A program made the position numbers and the translations under genes. DNA of 64,000 nt from Methylobacillus caricis (GTDB taxonomy: Bacteria; Pseudomonadota; Gammaproteobacteria; Burkholderiales; Methylophilaceae): NCBI RefSeq assembly GCF_020532705.1, contig NZ_JAJAVD010000004.1, positions 496,001-560,000 on the forward strand, given 5' to 3'. How positions within the stretch are numbered: the stretch's first letter is position 1; the number at the start of each line of letters is the position of its first letter. The notes under the pieces are model-generated. The model saw only the letters and a list, made by a program, of their open reading frames with translations, was not told the origin of the DNA and ran no database searches. Below, piece by piece: positions 8,514-17,417 of the stretch.

Positions 8514-10438
8514 TACCTGGGAAAAAATTCAGCTTTAATGACGAGTTAGTGGTCATTGAGACTGTTACAAGTGACGGCATATCCGTATCTGATGAAAAAG
8601 GAAATTACACACTAATTTCTTATGATCAGCTACATGCAAATTTAATACAAAAAGAAGTTAAACCAAGCACATCACAAAGAGTTAATCCTTTTAAATTTGA
8701 AAGCAAAATCAGGAAATTACCAGTACTAAGTGAAGAAAAATGGGAAATTATAAACAAGAGGAAAAGATACATCAAAGCATGTGAAGGTCTTCCTCATGGT
8801 GAGCTGATGAGGCAAGCTATCGTTGATGCGCACAAAGCAATGAACGACCCGGGTAAAGAACCCTGCATTAGTGCGGTGCGGAATTGGAGAATTAAATATC
8901 AAGAATCAAACCATAACCCTGAATCTTTACTGCCTGACAACTCAAAAAAAGGTAAGTATGAAAGAATTGACCCATATGTGACAGATATTTGCTTAAGGAA
9001 AATTCACGAAAACTATCTGACGCTAGAGAAAACTTCAATGCAAAAAACAATGACAGCAATCTTTAAAGAAATCGAAGATGAAAATATAAATAGGCTGTCA
9101 CATGAAAAATTGAAATACCCAAGCTTTGAATATTTACGCAGATTAATTAATGATATTCCAAAATATGAGCGTGATTTAGCACGCGATGGTGCTAATTATG
9201 TTAGGGCTAAGTATAGGCAGGTTATGAATCAACCAAAAACATATCCAAATGGAATGCATGTCGGTCAAATGGACCATACAATATTAGACGTCATGATTGT
9301 CGACGAAGAAGGTAGATTGCTTGGAAGACCAACACTGACAATCTTCATTCACGTTCCATCACGATGCATCTATGGCTACTATTTAGGCTTCAATCCTCCA
9401 AGCCTTAATATAGTAGCTAAGTGTTTTAAACACGCGGTTTCACCAAAGCCTGATCTTACTAACAAATATGTATCTATAAAAAACAAGTGGCTACCTTTTG
9501 GCCCATTTGACTTGCTAATGGTAGACAATGGATTGGAATTTCATGCCTCAGACTTTGAACGACTGTGCTCATATATGTATACAGAAATTCTTTATTGTGG
9601 CCGTGGTACACCATGGGAAAAGCCAAATAATGAAAGATTTTTTCGCACACTAAATACCCAGCTTATACACGTCCTTCCAGGTACAACTAAAAGCAACCCC
9701 AAAGAACGTAAAGATTACAAATCAGAAAAGTTAGCCAATATAACATTGGATATGCTTAAAGCCATAATGAATAAGTATATTGTTGACGTATATCATGAAA
9801 AACCTCATCAAGGGCTTAAAGGCGAGTCTCCACGCCAAGCCTGGCAACGATTAATTAATCCGAGTCAAATCCCGCTCATGACAGATATCGATGATATCGA
9901 TCTCATATTTTCAAAATCAGATAGGTTAACCGTAGATCATCGAGGAGTTACTCTTGAAGATATCTGGTATTCAAATCGGAATTTACTGGAGCTAAGAAAA
10001 CAATTTGGAGACGTTTTTGAAACAGAAATTCGATATGACGAGGATGATCTAAGCAAAATCTGGGTTTTTCTACCGAACGACAATGATAATTACATCGTTG
10101 TTGAAGCTAAAGATAAGGAATATACCAAGAACTTATCTCTTTATATGCATAAAACTATAAAAGATTATTGCAGAAAAAATGGTTTACCAAAAGACAATAC
10201 GAGTTGGCGTATCGCATTAGCTGAAATTTATGACGTTATCCGGAATGAACCTAAAAAAATTGGAAAACGTGCTGCGAGATTCATTGAGCCTTCTTACTCA
10301 AACAAAGAACCTCAAGTAGAAGACGAGCAAATTACAATTGCTATTAGTGAATCCAACACCCTGCCTGCAGATGAATCTTCTCCAACCATTGCATTCACAA
10401 CTAAAGTTGTTAAACGGCCAGGAGGATATGATGAATAA
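8495..10438 (+). CDS. tnsB: TnsB, DDE transposase
   Basis: This 647-residue transposase binds the end repeats and joins 3' ends to target DNA. The catalytic triad is visible as Asp260 (QMDHT), Asp344 (MVDNGLEF) and Glu380 (NNERFF), the 35-residue D-E spacing of the retroviral-integrase family. The N-terminal half should carry helix-turn-helix domains for the TnsB sites. After the catalytic core comes a beta-barrel-like domain (about 470-520) and a tail that recruits TnsC by homology. It overlaps tnsA at its start, and its end overlaps the tnsC start. Confidence 0.93.
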   Translation: MEKLHLIPGKKFSFNDELVVIETVTSDGISVSDEKGNYTLISYDQLHANLIQKEVKPSTSQRVNPFKFESKIRKLPVLSEEKWEIINKRKRYIKACEGLPHGELMRQAIVDAHKAMNDPGKEPCISAVRNWRIKYQESNHNPESLLPDNSKKGKYERIDPYVTDICLRKIHENYLTLEKTSMQKTMTAIFKEIEDENINRLSHEKLKYPSFEYLRRLINDIPKYERDLARDGANYVRAKYRQVMNQPKTYPNGMHVGQMDHTILDVMIVDEEGRLLGRPTLTIFIHVPSRCIYGYYLGFNPPSLNIVAKCFKHAVSPKPDLTNKYVSIKNKWLPFGPFDLLMVDNGLEFHASDFERLCSYMYTEILYCGRGTPWEKPNNERFFRTLNTQLIHVLPGTTKSNPKERKDYKSEKLANITLDMLKAIMNKYIVDVYHEKPHQGLKGESPRQAWQRLINPSQIPLMTDIDDIDLIFSKSDRLTVDHRGVTLEDIWYSNRNLLELRKQFGDVFETEIRYDEDDLSKIWVFLPNDNDNYIVVEAKDKEYTKNLSLYMHKTIKDYCRKNGLPKDNTSWRIALAEIYDVIRNEPKKIGKRAARFIEPSYSNKEPQVEDEQITIAISESNTLPADESSPTIAFTTKVVKRPGGYDE

Positions 10439-11441
10439 TTTCTCGTTAGCTGACCAAGTAGAATCGATTGTAGTTGAACATTGTGCTTATAAAGCAGCCT
10501 TAAACAAATTGCATGATGTCTATGACAACTCCATACGTGGCTCCAGGCATAACTCTGTTGCTATCATAGGTGAGTCTGGCACAGGTAAGTCTACGCTCAT
10601 ATATTCCCTTTTAGCTGAAGCCCCAAGAAGAAAGCATAATGATGGTTGGTATATCCCCATCTTATATCTCGCACTACCTAATACTCCTAACCTAAAGAAT
10701 ACTTACGAGCAAATTCTAAGAGCATTAGGTGATCCGCTTTATTCAAAAGGCACACTGGGCGATAAGTTACAGAAAATACTGGTTCTACTAAAAGCATGTC
10801 AAACCAAAATAATCATCATTGATGAGTATCAACGTTTGATTGATAGGCAAACTAAGAAAAAAATTCTTGATATCAGTGAAATGGCTAAAGACTTTATGGA
10901 TATGGATATCGGCATCATTGTATCCGGGCTCCCATCTTGTGAACCTGTCATTTTGGAAAGCAGCCAGTTCAAGCGCAGGATGTTGTCTAGCGTATACCTC
11001 AAAAGATTCAACATCAGCAAGACAAGAGACACGAATGAGTTCAAATCTATCTTGGACTCATACCAAAAAACATTAGAGCAATCCTTTAAGAATGTTCCAA
11101 TGTTGTCATCTCCTCATTTCGTTAATGCCTTCTTCTGTGCCAGTGGTGGATTCATTGGCTATGTATCCAAAATCATTACCCAAACTGTCATTAATGCAAT
11201 CAAGTCTAAAAAACGATCACTAGACTGGAAAGACTTTTCTGATGCCTGGAAATACAGTGTTCCTGATCACACTGTTTGGAATCATGCCGGAGATCCTTTT
11301 TCCCCCACCTTCGAACTCGCGCAAATACCTAACTATGTCAAATTAGCCCATGAGGTAGGTTGGGATGAAGTTAGAAACAATCCAAACTATACAAAGCAAT
11401 CCAGGCGTAGAGTCACTCCTTCTCAGGTGTTCCAAAAATGA
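10431..11441 (+). CDS. tnsC: TnsC, AAA+ regulator of transposition
   Basis: This AAA+ ATPase links target selection (TniQ/TnsD) to the TnsAB transposase. Walker A GESGTGKST lies at residues 47-55 and Walker B IIIIDEYQ at about 127-134. The start at 10431 (or the ATG immediately before, 10428) follows GGAGG and lies inside the last codons of tnsB; the longer open frame from 10338 lacks a ribosome site. It is 336 residues long, shorter than Tn7 TnsC (555), as in many Tn7-like and Tn5053-like elements. The stop overlaps the tniQ start as ATGA. Confidence 0.9.
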   Translation: MNNFSLADQVESIVVEHCAYKAALNKLHDVYDNSIRGSRHNSVAIIGESGTGKSTLIYSLLAEAPRRKHNDGWYIPILYLALPNTPNLKNTYEQILRALGDPLYSKGTLGDKLQKILVLLKACQTKIIIIDEYQRLIDRQTKKKILDISEMAKDFMDMDIGIIVSGLPSCEPVILESSQFKRRMLSSVYLKRFNISKTRDTNEFKSILDSYQKTLEQSFKNVPMLSSPHFVNAFFCASGGFIGYVSKIITQTVINAIKSKKRSLDWKDFSDAWKYSVPDHTVWNHAGDPFSPTFELAQIPNYVKLAHEVGWDEVRNNPNYTKQSRRRVTPSQVFQK

Positions 11442-12970
11442 AAACTTTAGTTGTTACCCCCAGGCCTTTCCCTTACGAAAGCTTCCCAGGATATCTATTG
11501 CGGGTATCTGAATCCAATGGATACACAAGACCCTCTTTAATCTTGACGTACGCTGGCATCGATAATGATCATTTCACCACCAACCCCAGTGTTTACTCAT
11601 CTTTGAGCCAAGCACTAGGTTTTAACCTTGCAGATTATTTTTCCTGTTCTACCCACAACAAGTACGCTTCTTTAACCCATGATATCGAAATTCCAGATGT
11701 CTATATGGGAAGTCATTCTCCACGCGTTTGTCCAATTTGCATCAAACAGAATGGGTATCACCATAATTTCTTTGATACCAAATATGCAATTGGATGCCCA
11801 GATCATGCTTTAGCTTTTAATCGGCAGTGCCCTACATGCGATAGAAAATTGAGATGGAACAGACCTGGGCTATTAAAGTGTAACTGTGGACAGACTCTTG
11901 AACACATCAACAGCGAATTATCTGAGGACCTCACTCAGATATTGCATTTGATCAAATGGAAGTTATACAAAGATGAACAATCTTTAAATGAAATCTCAGC
12001 TTCAAGCTATCCATTAGATCACTTGGAAAATCTGGATTTACTTTCTTTCTTGAGCATATTCAAGCGACTGGAGCTTCGCCCTCAGCTACATATTCAGAAC
12101 TCAAGTTATAGCACGGCTAGAGAACGGTCACTTGAGGCTGCCCATGCAATGCTCAGCCACTGGCCAAATGGGTTTTGGGACTATCTTGAGAATCATGCGG
12201 CTGAACCGGAACCCTCTCTCAACATTACTACCCAATTTCGAACGTTTTATTTTGCCTTCTGCAAGGCAGGCCAAAAAAACAAACCTATTACGTTCCTACA
12301 TACTAGCTTCATCGACTTTGGAAACCAGCGCTGGAAGAAATGTACTTTAGATAGGCGTTCTTTGCACCGGGCGAATTTGATTCCTAACATTATGGGTATC
12401 AACGCTCTGGCTGAGTATTTGAAGGTGACCAAGCCAACCGTTATGCAATACATGAAGGATGGTCTCATCTCAGGTAAGAAAATTAAGGCTGGCGCTAGCA
12501 TTCGCTATATCTTTGATGTCAGCTCACTTCCCTTCTTGCCATCTGAAGGGGAGTCACTGGATCAAAGGCATGCTGCTGCCTGGTTGAAAATTTCGCCGAA
12601 TCTACTTAAGGCACTCAAGTCAGAGCGTGTACTGATATTGGATAGGCTGGCAGTCGGTACTCATGGCTACAATCTGCTATCTTTAGAGGGCTTCCTGAAA
12701 AAAGTACTTGGCACCGTAGTGAAATCACGTCGAAACAACAATGGTGCCACAGTCACGCTTCAAGATATCTTGAAGAAGAAACACATCCAGCATACTGCGA
12801 TCGCCAAACTCATTGGTCTAACCCTGAACGGAGAGATTATTCCCATTGATGGTACAAACCTGCCTAGCTTAACTTTCTTGATTGATGATCTTCAAAAACT
12901 GCAGCTGCAGCACAATTTGAATTTCCTAACAGGTAAGATTCATCTTGAAACTTCAAAATCTCTTTTTTAG
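11438..12970 (+). CDS. TniQ/TnsD-family target-site selector
   Basis: This 510-residue protein, close to the length of Tn7 TnsD (508), has an N-terminal TniQ domain starting with the typical P-x-P-x-E-S-x-P-G-Y-L-L-R pattern. A zinc-finger region at about residues 98-155 has CPIC, CPDH, CPTC and CNCG pairs. A further helix-turn-helix (LAEYLKVTKPTVMQYMKDG) lies around residue 330. Proteins of this type bind a specific site in a conserved gene and recruit TnsC. Here the site is expected in the 3' end of nrdJb. Start overlaps the tnsC stop. No separate short TniQ is present. Confidence 0.88.
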   Translation: MKTLVVTPRPFPYESFPGYLLRVSESNGYTRPSLILTYAGIDNDHFTTNPSVYSSLSQALGFNLADYFSCSTHNKYASLTHDIEIPDVYMGSHSPRVCPICIKQNGYHHNFFDTKYAIGCPDHALAFNRQCPTCDRKLRWNRPGLLKCNCGQTLEHINSELSEDLTQILHLIKWKLYKDEQSLNEISASSYPLDHLENLDLLSFLSIFKRLELRPQLHIQNSSYSTARERSLEAAHAMLSHWPNGFWDYLENHAAEPEPSLNITTQFRTFYFAFCKAGQKNKPITFLHTSFIDFGNQRWKKCTLDRRSLHRANLIPNIMGINALAEYLKVTKPTVMQYMKDGLISGKKIKAGASIRYIFDVSSLPFLPSEGESLDQRHAAAWLKISPNLLKALKSERVLILDRLAVGTHGYNLLSLEGFLKKVLGTVVKSRRNNNGATVTLQDILKKKHIQHTAIAKLIGLTLNGEIIPIDGTNLPSLTFLIDDLQKLQLQHNLNFLTGKIHLETSKSLF

Positions 12971-13046
12971 ATCAATGTACACAACATGCCTAGTAACTTT
13001 GATCTATACAAAAGCTCGAGTTTGCGCCTAGGCCAAATTTGCTCCC

Positions 13047-13826
13047 ATGCGTTTACTCATACTCTCTGATTTACATCGCGAGCTTTGGTTGGATTCCGGC
13101 CCGCAGATTGGCACACATTCATCTGATGTTGATGTCGTTATTCTTGCAGGTGACATAGATTCTGGTGATAAGGCTGTGAAGTGGGCCCAAAAGACTTTTC
13201 AAAATACCCCAGTGATATACATCGCTGGCAATCATGAGTTCTATGGACATTGCATCCAGGACATAGAGGCCAAGATCTCAAGCGCTGCAAGTGCTACGTC
13301 GAATGTTCGGTTTCTCAATTGCAGTGAGATGCTCTTGGATGGCTATCGCTTCTTAGGTGCCACATTGTGGACCGACTATGAACTCTTTAGTGTAGATCTT
13401 AAGCAGAAGGCTATGTCCATGGCCAAAGATATTCTGGCTGACTACCGCTATATCAAGAGATCTTCTCTGACAAAAGAATTCATCACCCCTGAAGATACAA
13501 TCGTGCTGCACCAACGGCATGTGCAGTGGCTTGAGGAGCGCTTGTTGCAGCCATTTGATGGAAAAACGATTGTGGTGACACACATGGGCCCCTCCATCAA
13601 ATCCATCACCAAGACATACATCAATGATCCAGTGTCCGCTGGTTTCGCCTCTGATCTTGAATTCTTGGTCAAGCAAGCAGATCTATGGGTGCATGGCCAT
13701 ATTCACGAATCTGTCGACTACATGATTCAGGGATGTAGGGTACTGACAAATCCCTGTGGGTACCGGACAAGAGGTGGAGCACCTGAAAATTGGGAGTTTG
13801 ATCCCAACTTGGTTGTGATTGTGTGA
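13047..13826 (+). CDS. Calcineurin-like metallophosphoesterase
   Basis: This 259-residue protein contains all the dinuclear metal motifs of the calcineurin superfamily: SDLH near the N-terminus (residues ~7-10), GDI (about 36), GNHEF (about 64), VTHMGPS (about 178) and GHIHES (about 215). It is a soluble phosphodiesterase or phosphatase; the substrate cannot be told. It is the first cargo gene after tniQ (77 bp gap) and is probably transcribed with or just after the transposition genes. Such enzymes are common passengers of mobile islands, but a defence role is not shown. Confidence 0.85.
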   Translation: MRLLILSDLHRELWLDSGPQIGTHSSDVDVVILAGDIDSGDKAVKWAQKTFQNTPVIYIAGNHEFYGHCIQDIEAKISSAASATSNVRFLNCSEMLLDGYRFLGATLWTDYELFSVDLKQKAMSMAKDILADYRYIKRSSLTKEFITPEDTIVLHQRHVQWLEERLLQPFDGKTIVVTHMGPSIKSITKTYINDPVSAGFASDLEFLVKQADLWVHGHIHESVDYMIQGCRVLTNPCGYRTRGGAPENWEFDPNLVVIV

Positions 13827-13945
13827 TACACGATGAATTTAGTCTGACAGAGTCCTCCAATTGACTTCAATCCCACTCGCTTTTTGGGAGGGAGCCATTT
13901 GCTTGCTCTTCCACCGCGAATGAGGATCAACTTTTAGTTCGGCAC

Positions 13946-14281
13946 CTACTTTGTATCAAAAGCCTCCAAAAGCGCCACCATGTGTGCTGCTGCCTCTGCA
14001 TGTTGGGGCGAGCACAACAAAACTCTTGAGAATCTTTGGATCAAACTATCTGGCTCATCAAAACGAAGGGGCGCATTAATTTGCAAGAAATTGCAGTATT
14101 TTTGCAAATTCTTACTCACAAGTTTGAATTTCCCTGTTTCAAATTTTGATAGCTGACCGACATCAATCCTCAAGATCTTTTCAACTTCAACAAGCCTCAA
14201 ACCCCTTAATTTACGGGCATTTCTAAGCCTTTCCGCCAATACACTAGCTTCCGATTTATTCTTGATTCTCTGACTTATCAT
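13946..14281 (-). CDS. XRE-type helix-turn-helix regulator
   Basis: This 111-residue protein has an N-terminal HTH at about residues 16-70 (LAERLRNARKLRGLRLVEVE...DVGQLSKFETG), followed by a helical tail. The start at 14281 is chosen because upstream codons run into the divergent promoter. It is divergent from the DUF4031/MazG/UDG operon, whose -35/-10 and a 12-bp palindrome lie at its 5' end. It is therefore likely to repress that operon and itself. Confidence 0.75.
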   Translation of the reverse strand: MISQRIKNKSEASVLAERLRNARKLRGLRLVEVEKILRIDVGQLSKFETGKFKLVSKNLQKYCNFLQINAPLRFDEPDSLIQRFSRVLLCSPQHAEAAAHMVALLEAFDTK

Positions 14282-14300
14282 AGCTATAATTATGCATAAT
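14262..14300 (+). promoter_or_regulatory. Promoter and palindromic operator of the DUF4031-MazG-UDG operon
   Basis: TTGATT (14262-14267), 17-bp spacer and TATAAT (14285-14290) form a near-consensus sigma70 promoter reading right. A perfect palindrome ATTATGCATAAT (14289-14300) overlaps the end of the -10 and the expected start point. It is well placed for repression by the divergent XRE protein. Confidence 0.65.
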
Positions 14301-14318
14301 ATTTTGAAAATTACAATT

Positions 14319-14681
14319 ATGACCATTTACGTTGATGACGAACTCATATCTTGGAAAGGTAAAGAATGGTGTCATATGGTCGCGGACACCTTGCCCGAAT
14401 TACATCAATTTGCTGTTAAGCTAGGATTGAAAGCGTCTTGGTTTCAAAATGAATCAAAGTATCCGCATTATGATGTCACCGTTAATATGAGGGACAAAGC
14501 TTTGAGAATGGGTGCGAAACTAGGGGATAGAAGCACTATGATTTCTTGTGCAAAAGAACTAAAAACTCAGCTATACACTAACAATCACTCATGCCAAAAT
14601 TCGTTCAGCCAACTTAATCTCTGGGGAGAAGACAGTCATCATGGTTGCACCAAGGAACGTAAAAACAATACAAGATCTTAA
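14319..14681 (+). CDS. DUF4031 domain protein
   Basis: This 120-residue protein starts at ATG 14319 (MTIYVDDEL); an earlier ATG at 14292 lies within the operator. The sequence TIYVDDELISWKGKEWCHM, then HQFAVKLGL...HYDVT, matches the pattern of DUF4031, a small domain of unknown function often found near nucleotide-processing enzymes. It overlaps the start of the MazG-like gene by about 40 bp, so the two are translated as one unit. Function not known. Confidence 0.7.
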   Translation: MTIYVDDELISWKGKEWCHMVADTLPELHQFAVKLGLKASWFQNESKYPHYDVTVNMRDKALRMGAKLGDRSTMISCAKELKTQLYTNNHSCQNSFSQLNLWGEDSHHGCTKERKNNTRS

Positions 14682-15921
14682 GCTAGCCGATTATCAAGCC
14701 AGGGCCTGCAAATCAAATCAATTCGAGGGAAAGACGGAAGCAAAAGATCAATTACGCTTCGGTTTTTTTGGAGAAATCGGCGGATTACTGTCTTTAATAA
14801 AGAAATCGACAAGGGATCTCCATGCCGCAGATCATAATGCAATTACAGAAGAACTTGGCGATGCACTCTGGTATTTAACTACTGTAGCCATTCAATATGA
14901 CTTAACTCTTCAAGATGTGGGATTTGAGGCAATCACTGAGTTGCAGCAACGACTAAATGTCAATGCTCCGGCTGTTGCAGACGAATTAACCTTTGAAAAA
15001 TTTGATGGATTAATGGCCTTCTCCAAAGAGGAGGCATCTACTGAGAAAATTACCGCTGCTCTCAAACAGTTAGGAATCCACTGCGGCTCTTTATTTAATG
15101 GTGAACAGCAGGATTTGGTTTACCAACCACCGCTAAAGATTCTGGCTGCGCTTTTAGCCGACATGGTGACTGTAAGTTCTCTCTTCACGCAAAATTTTTC
15201 TGAGGTTGCGAGATTCAACCTTAAGAAAATCGAATCCCGATGGCCTTCTGATCAGGCACAGTACACCCCTCTATTCGATGAAAAGTATCCAGCTTTAGAA
15301 CAATTTCCTCGCCAGTTCGAGATGCGCTTCATTGAAAGGCACAACTCCTCTGGGAAGCCACATGTCATACAACAAATGCTAGGTATCAATATTGGGGACA
15401 GACTAACTGACAACCGGACGGAGCCAGATGGCTACCGCTTCCATGATGTTTTCCACCTTGCCTACCTCGTCCATTTGGGGTGGTCTCCTGTCATTAGAGC
15501 GCTTCTCAAGTTGAAAAGAAAGAGTGATCCTGACATTGATGAGAATGAGGATGGGGCCCGCGCCATCATCATAGAAGAAGGGATAGCTACTTGGATATTC
15601 AATCTTGCTGGTAGTAGAAATCATTTTGAAGATGTGAAGGTAGGTAGGTTAGACTACGGCCTCTTAAAGCAAGTCATGGACATGGTGGAAGGATACGAAG
15701 TGGCTGCTTGCCCGCTATGGCAATGGGAAAAAGCCATCCTTGAAGGTTTTAACATCTTCCGGCAAGTGGTACACAACAGTGGCGGGATCGTCCACTGTGA
15801 TCTTGTTAACCGGACGATGAAATTTGAAACATTACCAGATGAGCAAATCGAGGCTCCTGTAAAAACGTATAGCACAGTACTCGTTAGCTCTGGCACACCT
15901 GCACACTTATTACCAAAATGA
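14641..15921 (+). CDS. MazG-like nucleotide pyrophosphohydrolase with MazG C-terminal domain
   Basis: In this 426-residue protein the first ~110 residues match MazG-type NTP pyrophosphohydrolases: Glu45 in FFGEIGGL and EELGD (Glu70, Glu71, Asp74) in ITEELGDALWYL. The position usually occupied by a second Glu of the first motif (EEaGE) is Gly48 here, so metal binding may be altered. The C-terminal half (about 220-400), with FHDVFHLAYLVHLGW and IIEEGIATWIFN, resembles the MazG_C domain. MazG enzymes hydrolyse (d)NTPs and related nucleotides. Its stop overlaps the next start as ATGA. In this context it may act in phage defence or nucleotide-pool control. Confidence 0.8.
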   Translation: MVAPRNVKTIQDLKLADYQARACKSNQFEGKTEAKDQLRFGFFGEIGGLLSLIKKSTRDLHAADHNAITEELGDALWYLTTVAIQYDLTLQDVGFEAITELQQRLNVNAPAVADELTFEKFDGLMAFSKEEASTEKITAALKQLGIHCGSLFNGEQQDLVYQPPLKILAALLADMVTVSSLFTQNFSEVARFNLKKIESRWPSDQAQYTPLFDEKYPALEQFPRQFEMRFIERHNSSGKPHVIQQMLGINIGDRLTDNRTEPDGYRFHDVFHLAYLVHLGWSPVIRALLKLKRKSDPDIDENEDGARAIIIEEGIATWIFNLAGSRNHFEDVKVGRLDYGLLKQVMDMVEGYEVAACPLWQWEKAILEGFNIFRQVVHNSGGIVHCDLVNRTMKFETLPDEQIEAPVKTYSTVLVSSGTPAHLLPK

Positions 15922-16598
15922 ATGCAAAATTATTCGTTGAAGCACTATCAAAAATACATCTGCAAGAGGTATTCAATCCATATCGCGATCATTGTGGCAT
16001 CCATGATTTGGTTGATGGCCCAAAAGTGCGCCGGAGAAATCTAACGAGCTATTTGGAAGCCGTAGAGAAACTTAAAACCGATACCATCTGGATGGGGCGC
16101 GATCTTGGTTATCGGGGTGGGCGAAGAACTGGGCTTGCTCTGACAGATGAGCAAAGACTGAGCCTCTTTGCTCAACTATACCCTGGGGCCCTGCCGCAAA
16201 AAGCAACTAAGGGGCCAGTTATAGCAGAAAGAACTGCTACTGAGATCTGGAACATTTTGACTAGATTGGCACAACCTCCACTCTTGTGGAATGTATTCCC
16301 TTTCCACCCTCACGAGCCTGGGAACCCATTAACAAATCGGCGGTTCACATCACGAGAACTGGCCATGGTATCTGAGCTCAACCATTCTCTCATCTCTTGG
16401 TTAGATATTAAACGCATCATTTGCATTGGTCAGGATGCCGCCGCATATGCCAAATCTTTAGGCCTGGAAGTTGATTGTGTCCGCCATCCTAGCTATGGAG
16501 GAATTGCAGACTTTCGCATGGGAATGAGAAAAGTTTATGGTCACGATCTGCAGGAGGGAATAGGAAGTCAACTTTCTTTACTTGCATGTCACTCATAA
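15918..16598 (+). CDS. Uracil-DNA-glycosylase-superfamily protein
   Basis: This 226-residue protein has a motif-1-like segment IWMGRDLGYRGGRRTGLAL (about residues 55-75), then WNVFPFHPHEPGNPLTNR (about 130) and a motif-2-like VRHPSYGG (about 190). This is the layout of the UDG superfamily, though the canonical catalytic GQDPY is replaced by GRDLG. It may excise uracil or another base from DNA, or act on a modified base. It is translationally coupled to the MazG-like gene and converges with the thymidylate-synthase-like gene (6-bp overlap of ends). The host has its own Ung at 55961. Confidence 0.75.
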   Translation: MNAKLFVEALSKIHLQEVFNPYRDHCGIHDLVDGPKVRRRNLTSYLEAVEKLKTDTIWMGRDLGYRGGRRTGLALTDEQRLSLFAQLYPGALPQKATKGPVIAERTATEIWNILTRLAQPPLLWNVFPFHPHEPGNPLTNRRFTSRELAMVSELNHSLISWLDIKRIICIGQDAAAYAKSLGLEVDCVRHPSYGGIADFRMGMRKVYGHDLQEGIGSQLSLLACHS

Positions 16599-17411
16599 AG
16601 TTGCACTTAAGATGCTATAAGATTCAGCAACTCCACCCCAGCTGCCTATATCTAACTCAGCATTAGTAGAAATGCATGTAAGAGTACCAACTTTCAAGCC
16701 AGCCTCTTTAGCTACGTATGACATCAGCTGCCCCAACCCAATTAGGTTACCCAAGCCTCGTGCACAATAATGATGTGAACGATACATAACAGTAAGATTG
16801 AGATAATAAGATCCATTTCTCTCTTCACGCTTAAACGATAAATGAGATAAGCATGGACTCCCTAACCAGCGCCTCCCATCTTGGTCTGCATTATATGTTG
16901 GTATTTCTCCCCCTATATCCCTCACTCCATAAGCCAGGTCAATTTCAGGATCAGCAACACTAAGTTCGTAGGCATTAGGAAAGGACTTGCCTTTTGGTTG
17001 TTGTTCATGCGAGAGTTTTTGAATCAACATAGACAATGGATTTATCGTTCCTGATCCATCATGTTTAGATCTAACTGTCATTCGACTAAAGTAAGTACCC
17101 CAGGTACCTTCTTTTTTACCCCGATCTAGAGTTTTCTTATGTTCCTCAAACAATCCAGGATGACCAAATTTTCTATATAGGTCTAACGGAAAAATTGTAC
17201 CTGCAACTGTTTTCAGAGTTAGTTTGCCTTTTGCCACCAACAGGTCATTAACTTGGTTATAAAGCTTGATCTCTGGCTCCAACATGCTTAAAGGATCCTC
17301 AATCTCAAGAATATAATTCGTGTCTTTTTTCCCTTGAGCAGTGTTGAGTGCTTTTGCAGCAGCTAACCATGTTGGTATTGTTCGCTGATAAGTGTTAAAT
17401 AGTTTTGCCAT
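16593..17411 (-). CDS. Thymidylate-synthase-like protein
   Basis: This 272-residue protein aligns by eye with the core of thymidylate synthase. It has a catalytic-cysteine segment GSPCLSHLSF (Cys187; canonical PPCH, so the histidine is replaced), the phosphate-binding MYRSHHYCARGLGNLIGLGQL (Arg211-Ser212; canonical QRSaDxFLGxPFNIA), and EAGLKVGTL. The family also includes dUMP and dCMP hydroxymethylases. A thymidine-synthesis role is unlikely in this context; nucleotide or base modification is possible. It is the last gene of a five-gene leftward operon, 6 bp after the papain-like peptidase. Confidence 0.65.
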   Translation of the reverse strand: MAKLFNTYQRTIPTWLAAAKALNTAQGKKDTNYILEIEDPLSMLEPEIKLYNQVNDLLVAKGKLTLKTVAGTIFPLDLYRKFGHPGLFEEHKKTLDRGKKEGTWGTYFSRMTVRSKHDGSGTINPLSMLIQKLSHEQQPKGKSFPNAYELSVADPEIDLAYGVRDIGGEIPTYNADQDGRRWLGSPCLSHLSFKREERNGSYYLNLTVMYRSHHYCARGLGNLIGLGQLMSYVAKEAGLKVGTLTCISTNAELDIGSWGGVAESYSILSATL

Positions 17412-17417
17412 AGTTAT

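Noticed and set aside
14281-14326. Longer start for the XRE gene (and ATG 14292 for DUF4031)
   Set aside because: Both extensions would translate through the -10 element and the palindromic operator.
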